Assembly (NCBI RefSeq): GCF_022662305.1
Contig: NZ_JAKNQH010000014.1
Span: forward strand, 1 to 59,736
DNA length: 59,736 bases
Origin: Sphingomonas sp. BAUL-RG-20F-R05-02
GTDB lineage: Bacteria; Pseudomonadota; Alphaproteobacteria; Sphingomonadales; Sphingomonadaceae
Reading direction: 5' to 3'
How positions within the stretch are numbered: position 1 is the stretch's first letter; the number at the start of each line of letters is the position of its first letter. Under the pieces are notes generated by a model, which did no database searches, was not told the DNA's origin, and saw only the letters and a list, made by a program, of their open reading frames with translations. A program made the translations under genes and the position numbers. Shown one piece after another: positions 51,849 to 58,721 of this stretch.

Positions 51849-52430
51849 ATGAGCCGCGTTTTTGCATATTGCCGGGTTAGCACGGGTGATCAGACCACGG
51901 ACAACCAAGTTCGAGAGATCGAGGCGGCAGGCTTTGCCGTAGATGCCAAGCGCATCATCACGGAAATCGTATCAGGATCGGTGGCCGCATTGGAGCGTAA
52001 GGGCTTCGCTAAGCTCGTAGACCGGCTTGAAGCTGGCGACGTGCTGATAGTGACGAAGCTTGATCGGCTGGGCAGAAACGCGATTGACCTTCGCGCCACC
52101 GTCGAGCGCCTAGCGGGTGAAGGTGTCCGGGTTCATTGCCTCGCGCTTGGCGGTGTCGATCTTACCAGTGCGGCGGGCAAGATGACGATGGGAGTTATAG
52201 CTGCGGTTGCCGAGTTCGAACGAGACTTGCTGATTGAGCGTACACAGTCTGGGCTTGCTCGCGCAAAGGCAGCAGGAAAGGCCCTAGGAAGGCCACAGGC
52301 GCTTAGCAAAGAGCAGCAAGAACAAATCATAGCTGCGCGTGCGCAAGGTGTCTCCTTGGGCGTCCTAGCTAAGCAATTCGGCGTGTCCCGCCCTGCCATT
52401 CAACGAGTTGAGCGCCGGGCGCTTAGCTAA
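51849..52430 (+). CDS. Serine resolvase/invertase
   Basis: The product is 193 residues. The catalytic domain shows 'YCRVSTGDQTTDNQ', with the nucleophilic Ser in CRVS (about residue 11), 'LVDRLEAGDVLIVTKLDRLGRNAIDL', with the conserved Arg residues, and 'GVIAAVAEFERDLLIERTQSGLARAKAAG', the E-helix. A C-terminal helix-turn-helix, 'ISLGVLAKQFGVSRPAIQRV'-like, binds the site. It is a small Tn3-resolvase/Hin-type recombinase acting on the half-sites just upstream. It diverges from the HEPN gene. Confidence 0.9.
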   Translation: MSRVFAYCRVSTGDQTTDNQVREIEAAGFAVDAKRIITEIVSGSVAALERKGFAKLVDRLEAGDVLIVTKLDRLGRNAIDLRATVERLAGEGVRVHCLALGGVDLTSAAGKMTMGVIAAVAEFERDLLIERTQSGLARAKAAGKALGRPQALSKEQQEQIIAARAQGVSLGVLAKQFGVSRPAIQRVERRALS

Positions 52431-52509
52431 GGTAGACTCCTGCAACATCGGCGCATATGTCTGCACTGTTGCTTCGACTTTGAACGGAAGGAGCGACCCG
52501 CAATCGGCG

Positions 52510-52595
52510 GCGAACATAGGCTCTCGGCTACGCCGGGCGGCCTGCGGAATATAAGACCTTCGGGAAATACGCGGGAGGCGTGTCCCTATGTTCGC
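52510..52595. repeat. 11-bp inverted repeat enclosing 64 bases
   Basis: GCGAACATAGG (52510-52520) is repeated exactly in inverted form at 52585-52595. The enclosed segment contains further complementary GC-rich pieces. It lies downstream of the resolvase and before the exported protein gene, within a 224-base gap. It may be a terminator, a structured RNA or the ends of a tiny inserted sequence. Confidence 0.5.
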
Positions 52596-52654
52596 GTCGT
52601 TCAACCGACCCCGGTTTGTCGGGGCGGAGCGGTAAAACATGGGGACAACGATTG

Positions 52655-53089
52655 ATGCGCGTGACTTCGTTCGCAGCGTTGGTACTGCTCGCTTTTGCCA
52701 CACCGGTAACGGCTCATAAGGTAGAAACGGCCTTTTCTGATTTAGGCCCCGAACCAGAAGACCCAATCGGCGCGACAAAGAAGCTGATGCTCGATGAACT
52801 TCGCGATCCTGACAGCGCGCAGTACCGCTTCATCGGTATCCACCCCGCGCACTGCAAAGCCGGGTGGGCGAAAGGTAATAATGGTTGGACCGGGTATGCC
52901 GCCACCGTTGAGATCAACGCTAAGAACGCTATGGGCGGTTACGTCGGGTTCGCCAGCTACACCGTGCTTTTCATCAACGGCTATGCATGGAAGTCAATCG
53001 AGGGCACAGAGTTCGGCGCTTACGGGCCTTCAAAGGGTATGCTCGGACTTGACGGTGGCGCTGGAGTGTGTCGATGGTTGGATCACTGA
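52655..53089 (+). CDS. Exported small hypothetical protein
   Basis: The product is 144 residues starting MRVTSFAALVLLAFATPVTA, a Sec signal cut before 'HKVET'. The mature part is mixed alpha/beta: 'IGATKKLMLDELRDPDSAQYRF' resembles small periplasmic proteins of phages and plasmids that begin with an 'LKDPDSAKFR' helix, then 'GYAATVEINAKNAMGGYVGFASYTVLFINGYAW'. Two Cys, one in 'HCKAG' and one near the end ('GVCRW'), may form a disulfide. Function unknown. The LKDPxSAxF-type helix is common in proteins carried on mobile elements. A GGGGAC stretch precedes the ATG. Confidence 0.72.
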   Translation: MRVTSFAALVLLAFATPVTAHKVETAFSDLGPEPEDPIGATKKLMLDELRDPDSAQYRFIGIHPAHCKAGWAKGNNGWTGYAATVEINAKNAMGGYVGFASYTVLFINGYAWKSIEGTEFGAYGPSKGMLGLDGGAGVCRWLDH

Positions 53090-53200
53090 AACACACCGAT
53101 GTCTTACTAGACTAACACACCTGCCATACGAATCGGGTCCCAGCTTACCGACCGCGTTAGGCTATCCTCACACTTTGCAAAGACGATTAAGTGGCTCGCA

Positions 53201-53248
53201 CTATGATAATCAAAGCGCGTTGATCTCTCGCTAACCAAATTATCATAG
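53201..53248. repeat. 10-bp inverted repeat in the gap 53090-53474
   Basis: CTATGATAAT (53201-53210) pairs with ATTATCATAG (53239-53248) across 28 bases, about 110 bases after the stop of the exported protein. The 385-base gap contains no gene I can support. A GC-rich imperfect hairpin around 53288-53325 is the only other structure I see besides the terminator at 53423. Confidence 0.4.
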
Positions 53249-53422
53249 CTGATTTATCCGCGCGCTAGATGGTGCCTGTAGCAACGCTAGGCCGGGGCGA
53301 GAACCCTCCCGCCGCCTCGGTCTAACGCTGTTGCACCACGCGTTTGTTCGCTCTCGTGCGAAACCATCGATTGTACCAGAGGCGTTCTCTTAACCGACGC
53401 GCGCATTCGCGTATTCATAGAA

Positions 53423-53450
53423 AAGGGCCGCTAGTTTCCTAGCAGCCCTT
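53423..53450 (-). terminator. Terminator of the first PEP-CTERM gene
   Basis: AAGGGCCGCTAG-TTTC-CTAGCAGCCCTT is a 12-bp stem with one mismatch. On the minus strand it is followed by TTCT-rich sequence, 25 bases after the stop of the PEP-CTERM gene. A degenerate copy follows the second PEP-CTERM gene. Confidence 0.75.
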
Positions 53451-53474
53451 CAACGTTGCTAAAGCTGTCTTCTC

Positions 53475-54080
53475 TTACGCAAAGGCAATCTTGGTCGACT
53501 TGCGGCGGTAACGCATCGCAGCGCCCATGCCGATGAAGCCAAGAATCATCATGCCCCAGGTTGCCGTTTCGGGAACCGAAGGCGTGAACGCGATGCTGCC
53601 GCCGTAGGAGCCATTACCGCGCGAAATGCCGTTCACGACGATCGAATTTGCACCAGCCGAAAGCATAACGCCGGCGCTCGACGCGATTTCTACAATCCCG
53701 TTTACCGACTTGCTGATCGTCGCGGCAGCGCCGTTGATCAGAACCGACGTGAAGTCGAGGTCGGTGGGGCCGTGGAACTTCGCAGCTACCGTGGTCAACG
53801 ATCCGCCACCGACACCGTTGGTCGGAAGCAGGAAGTTGTACGTATCGGTGAAGGCGCCGGCAGAAGTTACGGTGTTACCCAGGTTAGCCGAAATCGAACC
53901 GCGATAGCTTGCGTCGACGTTCGAAGGGGTAACCTCAAAGCTCGCTTTCGGTGCAAGCGTCGAAGTGCCGGTGATTACGCAGTTACCGGGCTCGCAGGTC
54001 ACATCAGCGTAAGCGGCTGGAGCGCCAAGAACCGTCACGGCCAGACCGGCCATCATCAAAACAGATTTCCGCATACTCAT
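53475..54080 (-). CDS. PEP-CTERM sorting-domain protein
   Basis: The product is 201 residues: signal peptide (MSMRKSVLMMAGLAVTVLGA, cut after 'AYA'), a Gly/Ser/Thr/Val-rich beta-sheet body, then the sorting tail 'VPETATWGMMILGFIGMG' with 'YRRKST' as the basic end. The tail is the PExxxW variant processed by exosortase (EpsH/XrtA) and rhombosortase-like systems during export of surface proteins with exopolysaccharide. The exosortase is not in this window and must be supplied by the host. Two Cys near the start of the mature part (CEPGNC) may bridge. Role unknown. It has a good GGGAG site before ATG 54080. Confidence 0.85.
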   Translation of the reverse strand: MSMRKSVLMMAGLAVTVLGAPAAYADVTCEPGNCVITGTSTLAPKASFEVTPSNVDASYRGSISANLGNTVTSAGAFTDTYNFLLPTNGVGGGSLTTVAAKFHGPTDLDFTSVLINGAAATISKSVNGIVEIASSAGVMLSAGANSIVVNGISRGNGSYGGSIAFTPSVPETATWGMMILGFIGMGAAMRYRRKSTKIAFA

Positions 54081-54280
54081 CTCCCTTCGCAGTTAGACAT
54101 TCTAACCGTCTCTGCGGGTATGACACGCGCGAGACGCAGTGTGGTTACCCGCATTTTAAGGTTACGTACATACACGGATGGAAGCGCGCGCCCCGTTCTG
54201 AGCACCCGCAGCATTTTCATCCAGTTTGAAGCATTCTAACTAATCGCGGCCTATTAGGCATAACCACTTGGCAGCGGTTA

Positions 54281-54312
54281 CTAGGCCGGGGTTTTCGCAT
54301 GTCCCGGCCTAG
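54281..54312. repeat. Perfect 10-bp hairpin in the gap 54081-54880
   Basis: CTAGGCCGGG (54281-54290) pairs perfectly with CCCGGCCTAG (54303-54312) across 12 bases. It lies in the 800-base space between the two PEP-CTERM genes, which otherwise holds the 129-base repeat at 54567. A 115-codon open frame at 54315-54662 has no ribosome site or recognisable product. Confidence 0.5.
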
Positions 54313-54566
54313 GTTTGCGTCGGTTGCGGCAGAAGGCTGCTCAATCCAATTTGGGCTGCAACGCGGCAGTAGTCGCTTTGTTCGCGCTTATATGCTTTTC
54401 TAAGCGCTCGCTCTGCCACTTGGTTCGAAATATGCCGGTAACATTTTACAGGCAGATGAGACACAGTTGGTGTTGTGCGTTATCCTTGAGCTTACAGGCG
54501 CAGCCGGGCGCGTGGTTCAATCAAGCGGTAAGAGCATGCAGCTCGACAATGGGACTCTTACCGACC

Positions 54567-54695
54567 GCATCGGGAATGATGCTCTCTTTTAAAAACGCTT
54601 TTAAATCGCCTAGGAGGCCCGTGCAGCGCAATTTCGGTTATAAGCCTACTCTGCTAGTCTAGACGGACAAAACCCTCTGTACGGTGCTTAAAACG
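54567..54695. repeat. 129-base repeat, copy 1
   Basis: From GCATCGGG to GCTTAAAACG, exactly 129 bases, matching 56187-56315 over the same length. The best blocks are TAAATCGCC, GCCCGTGCAGCGC and the ends. By eye roughly two thirds of bases agree. It lies about 490 bases upstream of the first PEP-CTERM gene. Confidence 0.6.
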
Positions 54696-54827
54696 ACTTA
54701 CAAAGACGTTGTTTTCAGATGAGCGGAAGGCGGTTTGACGACGGCGCTCAAGACGCACGTAGTGCAAGTTATTACACGGTACAGCGACACCGTCCGCCGT
54801 TTTACCGTCGAAGGTATTCAAAGAAGA

Positions 54828-54856
54828 AAGGGCCAATAGTTGCCTAGCAGCCCCTA
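54828..54856 (-). terminator. Degenerate terminator copy after the second PEP-CTERM gene
   Basis: The sequence AAAGGGCCAATAG-TTGC-CTAGCAGCCCC resembles the stem at 53423-53450, in the same relation to the gene upstream, but with more mismatches. It supports duplication of the whole 3' region. Confidence 0.45.
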
Positions 54857-54880
54857 TAGTTTTCTTAGAGCTACTTCCCC

Positions 54881-55867
54881 CTATCCAAAGGCAATCTTGG
54901 TCGACTTGCGGCGGTAACGCATCGCAGCGCCTATGCCGATGAAGCCGAGGATCATCATGCCCCACGTGGCAGTCTCCGGTACGGGCGATACAGCGGTTAA
55001 GCCAAATTGCTTATCCATATCGTGGTAGCCAGCAAGTTGAACTGCTGCTGTCGGATGAACGCCATCAAAGGAGAAAATGCCTGCACAACCGGTTGTTTGT
55101 GCGCCCTCATCGATGCAAGTCGTATCAATTCGCTGCGGCGGCAATCCGAAGGAAGCCGGGTCGTCAATCACGCGCTGATTAAAGCTGCTAAGGCTGTAAA
55201 AAAAGAAATCGGTATTAGACCTCAACGCAACATTTGTAAGCGCTGTATTAAGATAACCATTAGCATCGGCTGTTAGCGGATCACCCGCTCGGGGGAAATC
55301 AGTCATAAGAATATTGCGAGCGCCAAGGCCAATTAACGTGTTCACTCCGGAAACGTACTGTTGCGCTGCGGCCTGTAGATAGCTGTTGGTATCAGGATAA
55401 TTGCCAATCGCTCCGTCTTCGCCGAAGACACCTTCCGCGCCAAAGACATCGTTTCCACCGAAGTTAAGGATGTATAACCCGTTTGGATCGACGCCTCGGC
55501 CAGATACTTGAAAGGCGTCAAGTTGCGCTTTCAAGTCAGGGATAGCATCGCCGGTGTCTACAATGCGCGCACCGCCAATAGCGAAGTTGCCGCCGCCCAA
55601 CAGCGACGGCGTGGTCGGTACGCCAAAGAGATCAAGAGATAGGAGATCAGGGTAATCATAGCCGTTGGTAAACCGGTTTTGAAAGTAACCCTGCGTTGGA
55701 TCAGGATCGCTACCATCGCTTGCAATGTAGTAGTTTCCCGCATCTACCAAACTGTCACCAAAGACCGTCAGCGATGTGTAATGAGGCGTATCGCGTTGCG
55801 CTAACGCTGGTGTGGCGACGATCGATAGAAAGACGCCGATCGCACAAAATGAAATTCTTGTCATCAT
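54881..55867 (-). CDS. GDSL/SGNH esterase with PEP-CTERM tail
   Basis: The product is 328 residues: signal peptide ending 'TPALAQR', then the SGNH hydrolase blocks 'TVFGDSLVDAGNYY' (block I Ser), 'GGARIVDTG' (block II Gly), 'LNFGGNDVFG' (block III Asn) and 'DGVHPTAAV' (block V Asp-His). All catalytic residues are present, so it is probably an active exported esterase or lipase of the autotransporter-like subgroup, but here anchored by a C-terminal sorting tail ('VPETATWGMMILGFIGIG'). Only two of the last 33 residues differ from those of the neighbouring PEP-CTERM protein. It may deacetylate or deesterify surface polysaccharide. Start is the first of two Met codons. Confidence 0.9.
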   Translation of the reverse strand: MMTRISFCAIGVFLSIVATPALAQRDTPHYTSLTVFGDSLVDAGNYYIASDGSDPDPTQGYFQNRFTNGYDYPDLLSLDLFGVPTTPSLLGGGNFAIGGARIVDTGDAIPDLKAQLDAFQVSGRGVDPNGLYILNFGGNDVFGAEGVFGEDGAIGNYPDTNSYLQAAAQQYVSGVNTLIGLGARNILMTDFPRAGDPLTADANGYLNTALTNVALRSNTDFFFYSLSSFNQRVIDDPASFGLPPQRIDTTCIDEGAQTTGCAGIFSFDGVHPTAAVQLAGYHDMDKQFGLTAVSPVPETATWGMMILGFIGIGAAMRYRRKSTKIAFG

Positions 55868-56186
55868 ATTCTTCCCCCTTACGAGCTTTTATAAAGGAAG
55901 AACCGCGGACGTCTTCATATTTTTTTATTGCGATGCCGTAACCATCGATCGATATTAAATCACGCTAACACGTCGAACCTGGAACGTTGCAGGGAACTGC
56001 GTTCGTTGCGTAGGATAACACGGATCGTCTTGGCGACAGAGTTCGCAATGCCTCCGACTTGTTGTTATCGCTATCGAGCATATCGCCTTGAGCCAATCGA
56101 TCATACCGTTGAGCATAAAAGGCAGATGGGTGCTTCTATCAGGCGTTACGGGTATGCCGTTAGGCACTGGGAAGCCCTTGCTCACA

Positions 56187-56315
56187 GCATCGGGGATGGT
56201 GCCGACGATTAAACATGCTCTAAAATCGCCTGTAAAGCCCGTACAGCGCGATTCCATTTGTTAAAGCTACTGTACCAGCCTGACGCAACAGGCTCTCTGC
56301 ACGAAGCTTAAAACG
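56187..56315. repeat. 129-base repeat, copy 2
   Basis: Colinear with 54567-54695 (both from GCATCGGG to GCTTAAAACG). It lies about 320 bases upstream of the GDSL PEP-CTERM gene, in the 565-base gap 55868-56432. The rest of that gap holds a G-tract (56401-56414) next to an AT-rich run (56415-56440) and no supportable gene. Confidence 0.6.
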
Positions 56316-56432
56316 GGCTTGCTGATGAGGCAGGCTTAATTCAAGAAATACCTGAATTACAGATCACCCGCGAACATAACGTTTCTAGTAAGGTAGAAGA
56401 GGGGTGGGGGGGGGTTATATATTATATCATAA

Positions 56433-57833
56433 TTATACAACCTGAATCATCGTCTGATAACTTGGTTTGAGTTCCGGTTTGACACCGACCGTTGTTTCAA
56501 ATTCCATTGAAAATATATGCAAGGCAATTGCCATGCTCATCAACGGAACTCTGATCGAGTCATGTACCGGCAATGCCGTAATTCCAAGATCGTTTAACCG
56601 AACAACGGTGTTGATGATGACCTCGCTTTCGATGAATTGAAGGTCGGCCCAGTCCATGTTTACCGATGCGCGATCGGTTAAGAAGGGATGATGGGCGAAT
56701 ACCTTATCTTGAATCTTACGGAATGGATAATCTGCGGCAATATCCCTGCTGTGGTCTTTTAAGTATTCCTTTTTCGTGTCACGCGGCCAAGACTTGGGTA
56801 TCTTCCGCTGACTAAGGGTAAGATTCACCATCAATTTGACGATGTTACGGTCCATGCCAGGAATGCGGTACAAGTCTTCACTGTGATCGAAGTATATGCC
56901 GTTTTTAGCCAAGTATATGACCGGGTGACTTGAACGGATATCAAGTTCCACCGTTGGCTGGCCGTTGATGGTGATGCCTTCGCGATCGGCTTTGCTAAGG
57001 GCTTGGTAGCCTCCGCCCACAGACCAGATGCGGCCGCCTTTGCGGTAGCCGTGGCCGTGCATATCACCCTGATTAAAGATGCAGCGGAAATAGTCATGGT
57101 CCGCGCCGCCGATCGTTTGTTTGGACGTGAAGGCGTTGATGCGTTGTAATTTGCAGATGCGGGCTGCAACTTCCGGGCGGTCGTAGTCGATCGCCATCCG
57201 CTTGCCTGATATCCGCTTTCCCTCCTTCCAGTGCGATGCATCGTTAAGGAAGACCAAATCGGCAGCCGTCTTCGGCATGATGCGCCGTGCGAAATGGGTA
57301 TGCTGATTGCCGGGTGTGATACCGAAGCCTGCCAAGGTCGCAATGAGGTGCGGCGCGGGGGTGATCCGCGTTACAGCGCCAGTTTGCGTGTCGCGATCCA
57401 AGTACCCGCTGACGCGAACCACCAGCTTCGTCTCATGCAACCTATCAAGCACCAACTTGGCGTTGCGATACCCAACGCGAGCGCCGTTGAACGAAGCTGC
57501 CGCCATAGGGCGACAACACGCTCTAACGGGCTGGTGGACGGCGGCGCGCAACAGATCGCAAACTATTGCGCCGATCGCATCGCGAAAGGGAGCTTTGCTT
57601 TTAGTGGCAAGACCGTTGCCACCAAGGAAGTTGAAAAGACTGTCCACCGCTTGCTGTGCAGGCGCGGAAGTGGGGTAGCCCTCTAAACTCATGCGGACGG
57701 TCGGCTCATCCCAAAAAGAAGTGCCCGAGTTGACGGACACCAAGCCGATATCCGCATCGTTAGCTGGGGCGCGGGTACAACTTGTCTCGGCCCGACGCTT
57801 AAGGAGCATTGATGATACTGCGGTCGCCATCAA
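56433..57833 (-). CDS. Polymerase-like protein (family-A palm motifs), mobile-element type
   Basis: The product is 466 residues. The C-terminal half carries three spaced motifs like those of family A DNA polymerases: motif A 'ELDIRSSHPVIYL' (Asp about 298), motif B 'MDRNIVKLMVNLTL' (Arg 329, Lys 333, Asn 337; compare RRxxKxxNFG) and motif C 'LPVHDSIRVP' (His 424-Asp 425; compare QVHDE). Ahead of motif A, 'GRIWSVGGGYQALSKADREGITINGQ' is a conserved-looking lead-in. The N-terminal about 160 residues include a winged-helix-like segment 'GYRNAKLVLDRLHETKLVVRV'. It may replicate the excised element or act as a primase-polymerase. The family identification is mine from motifs and is not certain. 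It ends beside a G-tract/AT-rich junction. Confidence 0.6.
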   Translation of the reverse strand: MMATAVSSMLLKRRAETSCTRAPANDADIGLVSVNSGTSFWDEPTVRMSLEGYPTSAPAQQAVDSLFNFLGGNGLATKSKAPFRDAIGAIVCDLLRAAVHQPVRACCRPMAAASFNGARVGYRNAKLVLDRLHETKLVVRVSGYLDRDTQTGAVTRITPAPHLIATLAGFGITPGNQHTHFARRIMPKTAADLVFLNDASHWKEGKRISGKRMAIDYDRPEVAARICKLQRINAFTSKQTIGGADHDYFRCIFNQGDMHGHGYRKGGRIWSVGGGYQALSKADREGITINGQPTVELDIRSSHPVIYLAKNGIYFDHSEDLYRIPGMDRNIVKLMVNLTLSQRKIPKSWPRDTKKEYLKDHSRDIAADYPFRKIQDKVFAHHPFLTDRASVNMDWADLQFIESEVIINTVVRLNDLGITALPVHDSIRVPLMSMAIALHIFSMEFETTVGVKPELKPSYQTMIQVV

Positions 57834-58089
57834 AACACCACTCTCTTGGGGATCGTGGTATTCGTGCTATATTGAAACTTTGCGGCGGCTATGTTTAAGT
57901 AAATATAAGTTTTGTTTAGATGATACATTGATTTTCTAGATATGAATTGTGAGAGACGTTTAAAAAACGCCTAAATTAACATGACGATTTTGCCACGGTT
58001 ATTCCTGCCGAGGAGAAATAGCGCCATGTGACGGTTGGAAGGGCTGCTTGGTCAATGATCGCCCTAAAACACGCAGCCCTCACTAAGTA
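57834..58089. other. AT-rich intergenic stretch
   Basis: These 256 bases are strongly AT-rich in 57880-57980 (repeated TTTAAGTAAATATAAG-like and TTTAAAAAACGCC-like pieces), upstream of the polymerase-like gene. They likely hold its promoter; an origin is conceivable. No gene found. Confidence 0.4.
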
Positions 58090-58356
58090 TTAGATGAGCG
58101 AGACGATCATAGCGCCCGGATGATGGATTAGGTAGTATCCACCGAGCATCGAAACACATAGGCCACGCGCCCTAGCCATAAGCAGTAATTTCGCCTCGGA
58201 TGACTTAGTGCCGACCGTTGAGATCTTCCGCTTAACCATTCCAGTAGGCAGATTTAGGGCAGCAGCTTCAAAAATCGCGTTAAGATATGTGGCCTCTGAA
58301 ATCGGAATGATACCGCCTAGCCATCCGCATGCCACGGTGCGCGCACGTCGGCTCAT
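58090..58356 (-). CDS. Small hypothetical protein coupled to the AlpA-like gene
   Basis: The product is 88 residues starting MSRRARTVACGWL. The ATG (58354-58356) overlaps the stop of the AlpA-like gene as ATGA and follows AAGGA by eight bases. The sequence contains 'IIPISEATYLNAIFEAAALNLPTGMVKRKIS', possibly a small helical DNA-binding unit, and a hydrophobic end. I do not recognise it. Its position suggests a regulatory or excision accessory role. Confidence 0.6.
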   Translation of the reverse strand: MSRRARTVACGWLGGIIPISEATYLNAIFEAAALNLPTGMVKRKISTVGTKSSEAKLLLMARARGLCVSMLGGYYLIHHPGAMIVSLI

Positions 58357-58550
58357 GAATTCCATCCTTGGTGAATGAATGAGTTCAGATCGTCTTCGAA
58401 GTAGAATACGCGCCCGCCCACCTTGCCGCACCGGGGTCCGAGGCCCCGAGCGGCGTAGTTCGCAAGAGTTTTGGCGCTAATTCCGAGATATGCAGCCGCC
58501 TGCATACGGTTATAACGCCCGTCTGGCGTGCAGTTGACAGTACAATTCAT
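58353..58550 (-). CDS. AlpA/MerR-type helix-turn-helix excisionase-like protein
   Basis: The product is 65 residues with one compact winged helix: 'YNRMQAAAYLGISAKTLANYAARGLGPRCGKVGGRVFYFEDDLNSFI'. This is the AlpA/helix_turn_helix_17 pattern of excisionases and element-specific regulators ('AAxYLGVSxxTLxxxxxxGxGPxxxKxGxRVxY'). AGAGGA precedes the ATG. It diverges from the integrase and probably controls its direction or expression. Confidence 0.85.
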   Translation of the reverse strand: MNCTVNCTPDGRYNRMQAAAYLGISAKTLANYAARGLGPRCGKVGGRVFYFEDDLNSFIHQGWNS

Positions 58551-58721
58551 TGGTATAAATTCCTCTATATTGAGTGCTTCGGCGATTCGAGGTCGCCGTC
58601 AGCTGCAATACGTGAGGTGAAATCGTAAAACAACGGCTTGTACCTGTAATTACCAATACAATTACTGTCGCATAATCTTACATGACCTCTTAACGCAACC
58701 ATCTTAACTACGGTTTCTACT

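Noticed and set aside
54315..54662. 115-codon open frame as a gene
   Set aside because: No ribosome site, composition like non-coding sequence, and its end lies in the 129-base repeat, whose other copy is not open in the same way.
55928..56212. 94-codon open frame as a gene
   Set aside because: No convincing start signal, no recognisable features, and it overlaps the upstream region of the GDSL gene.
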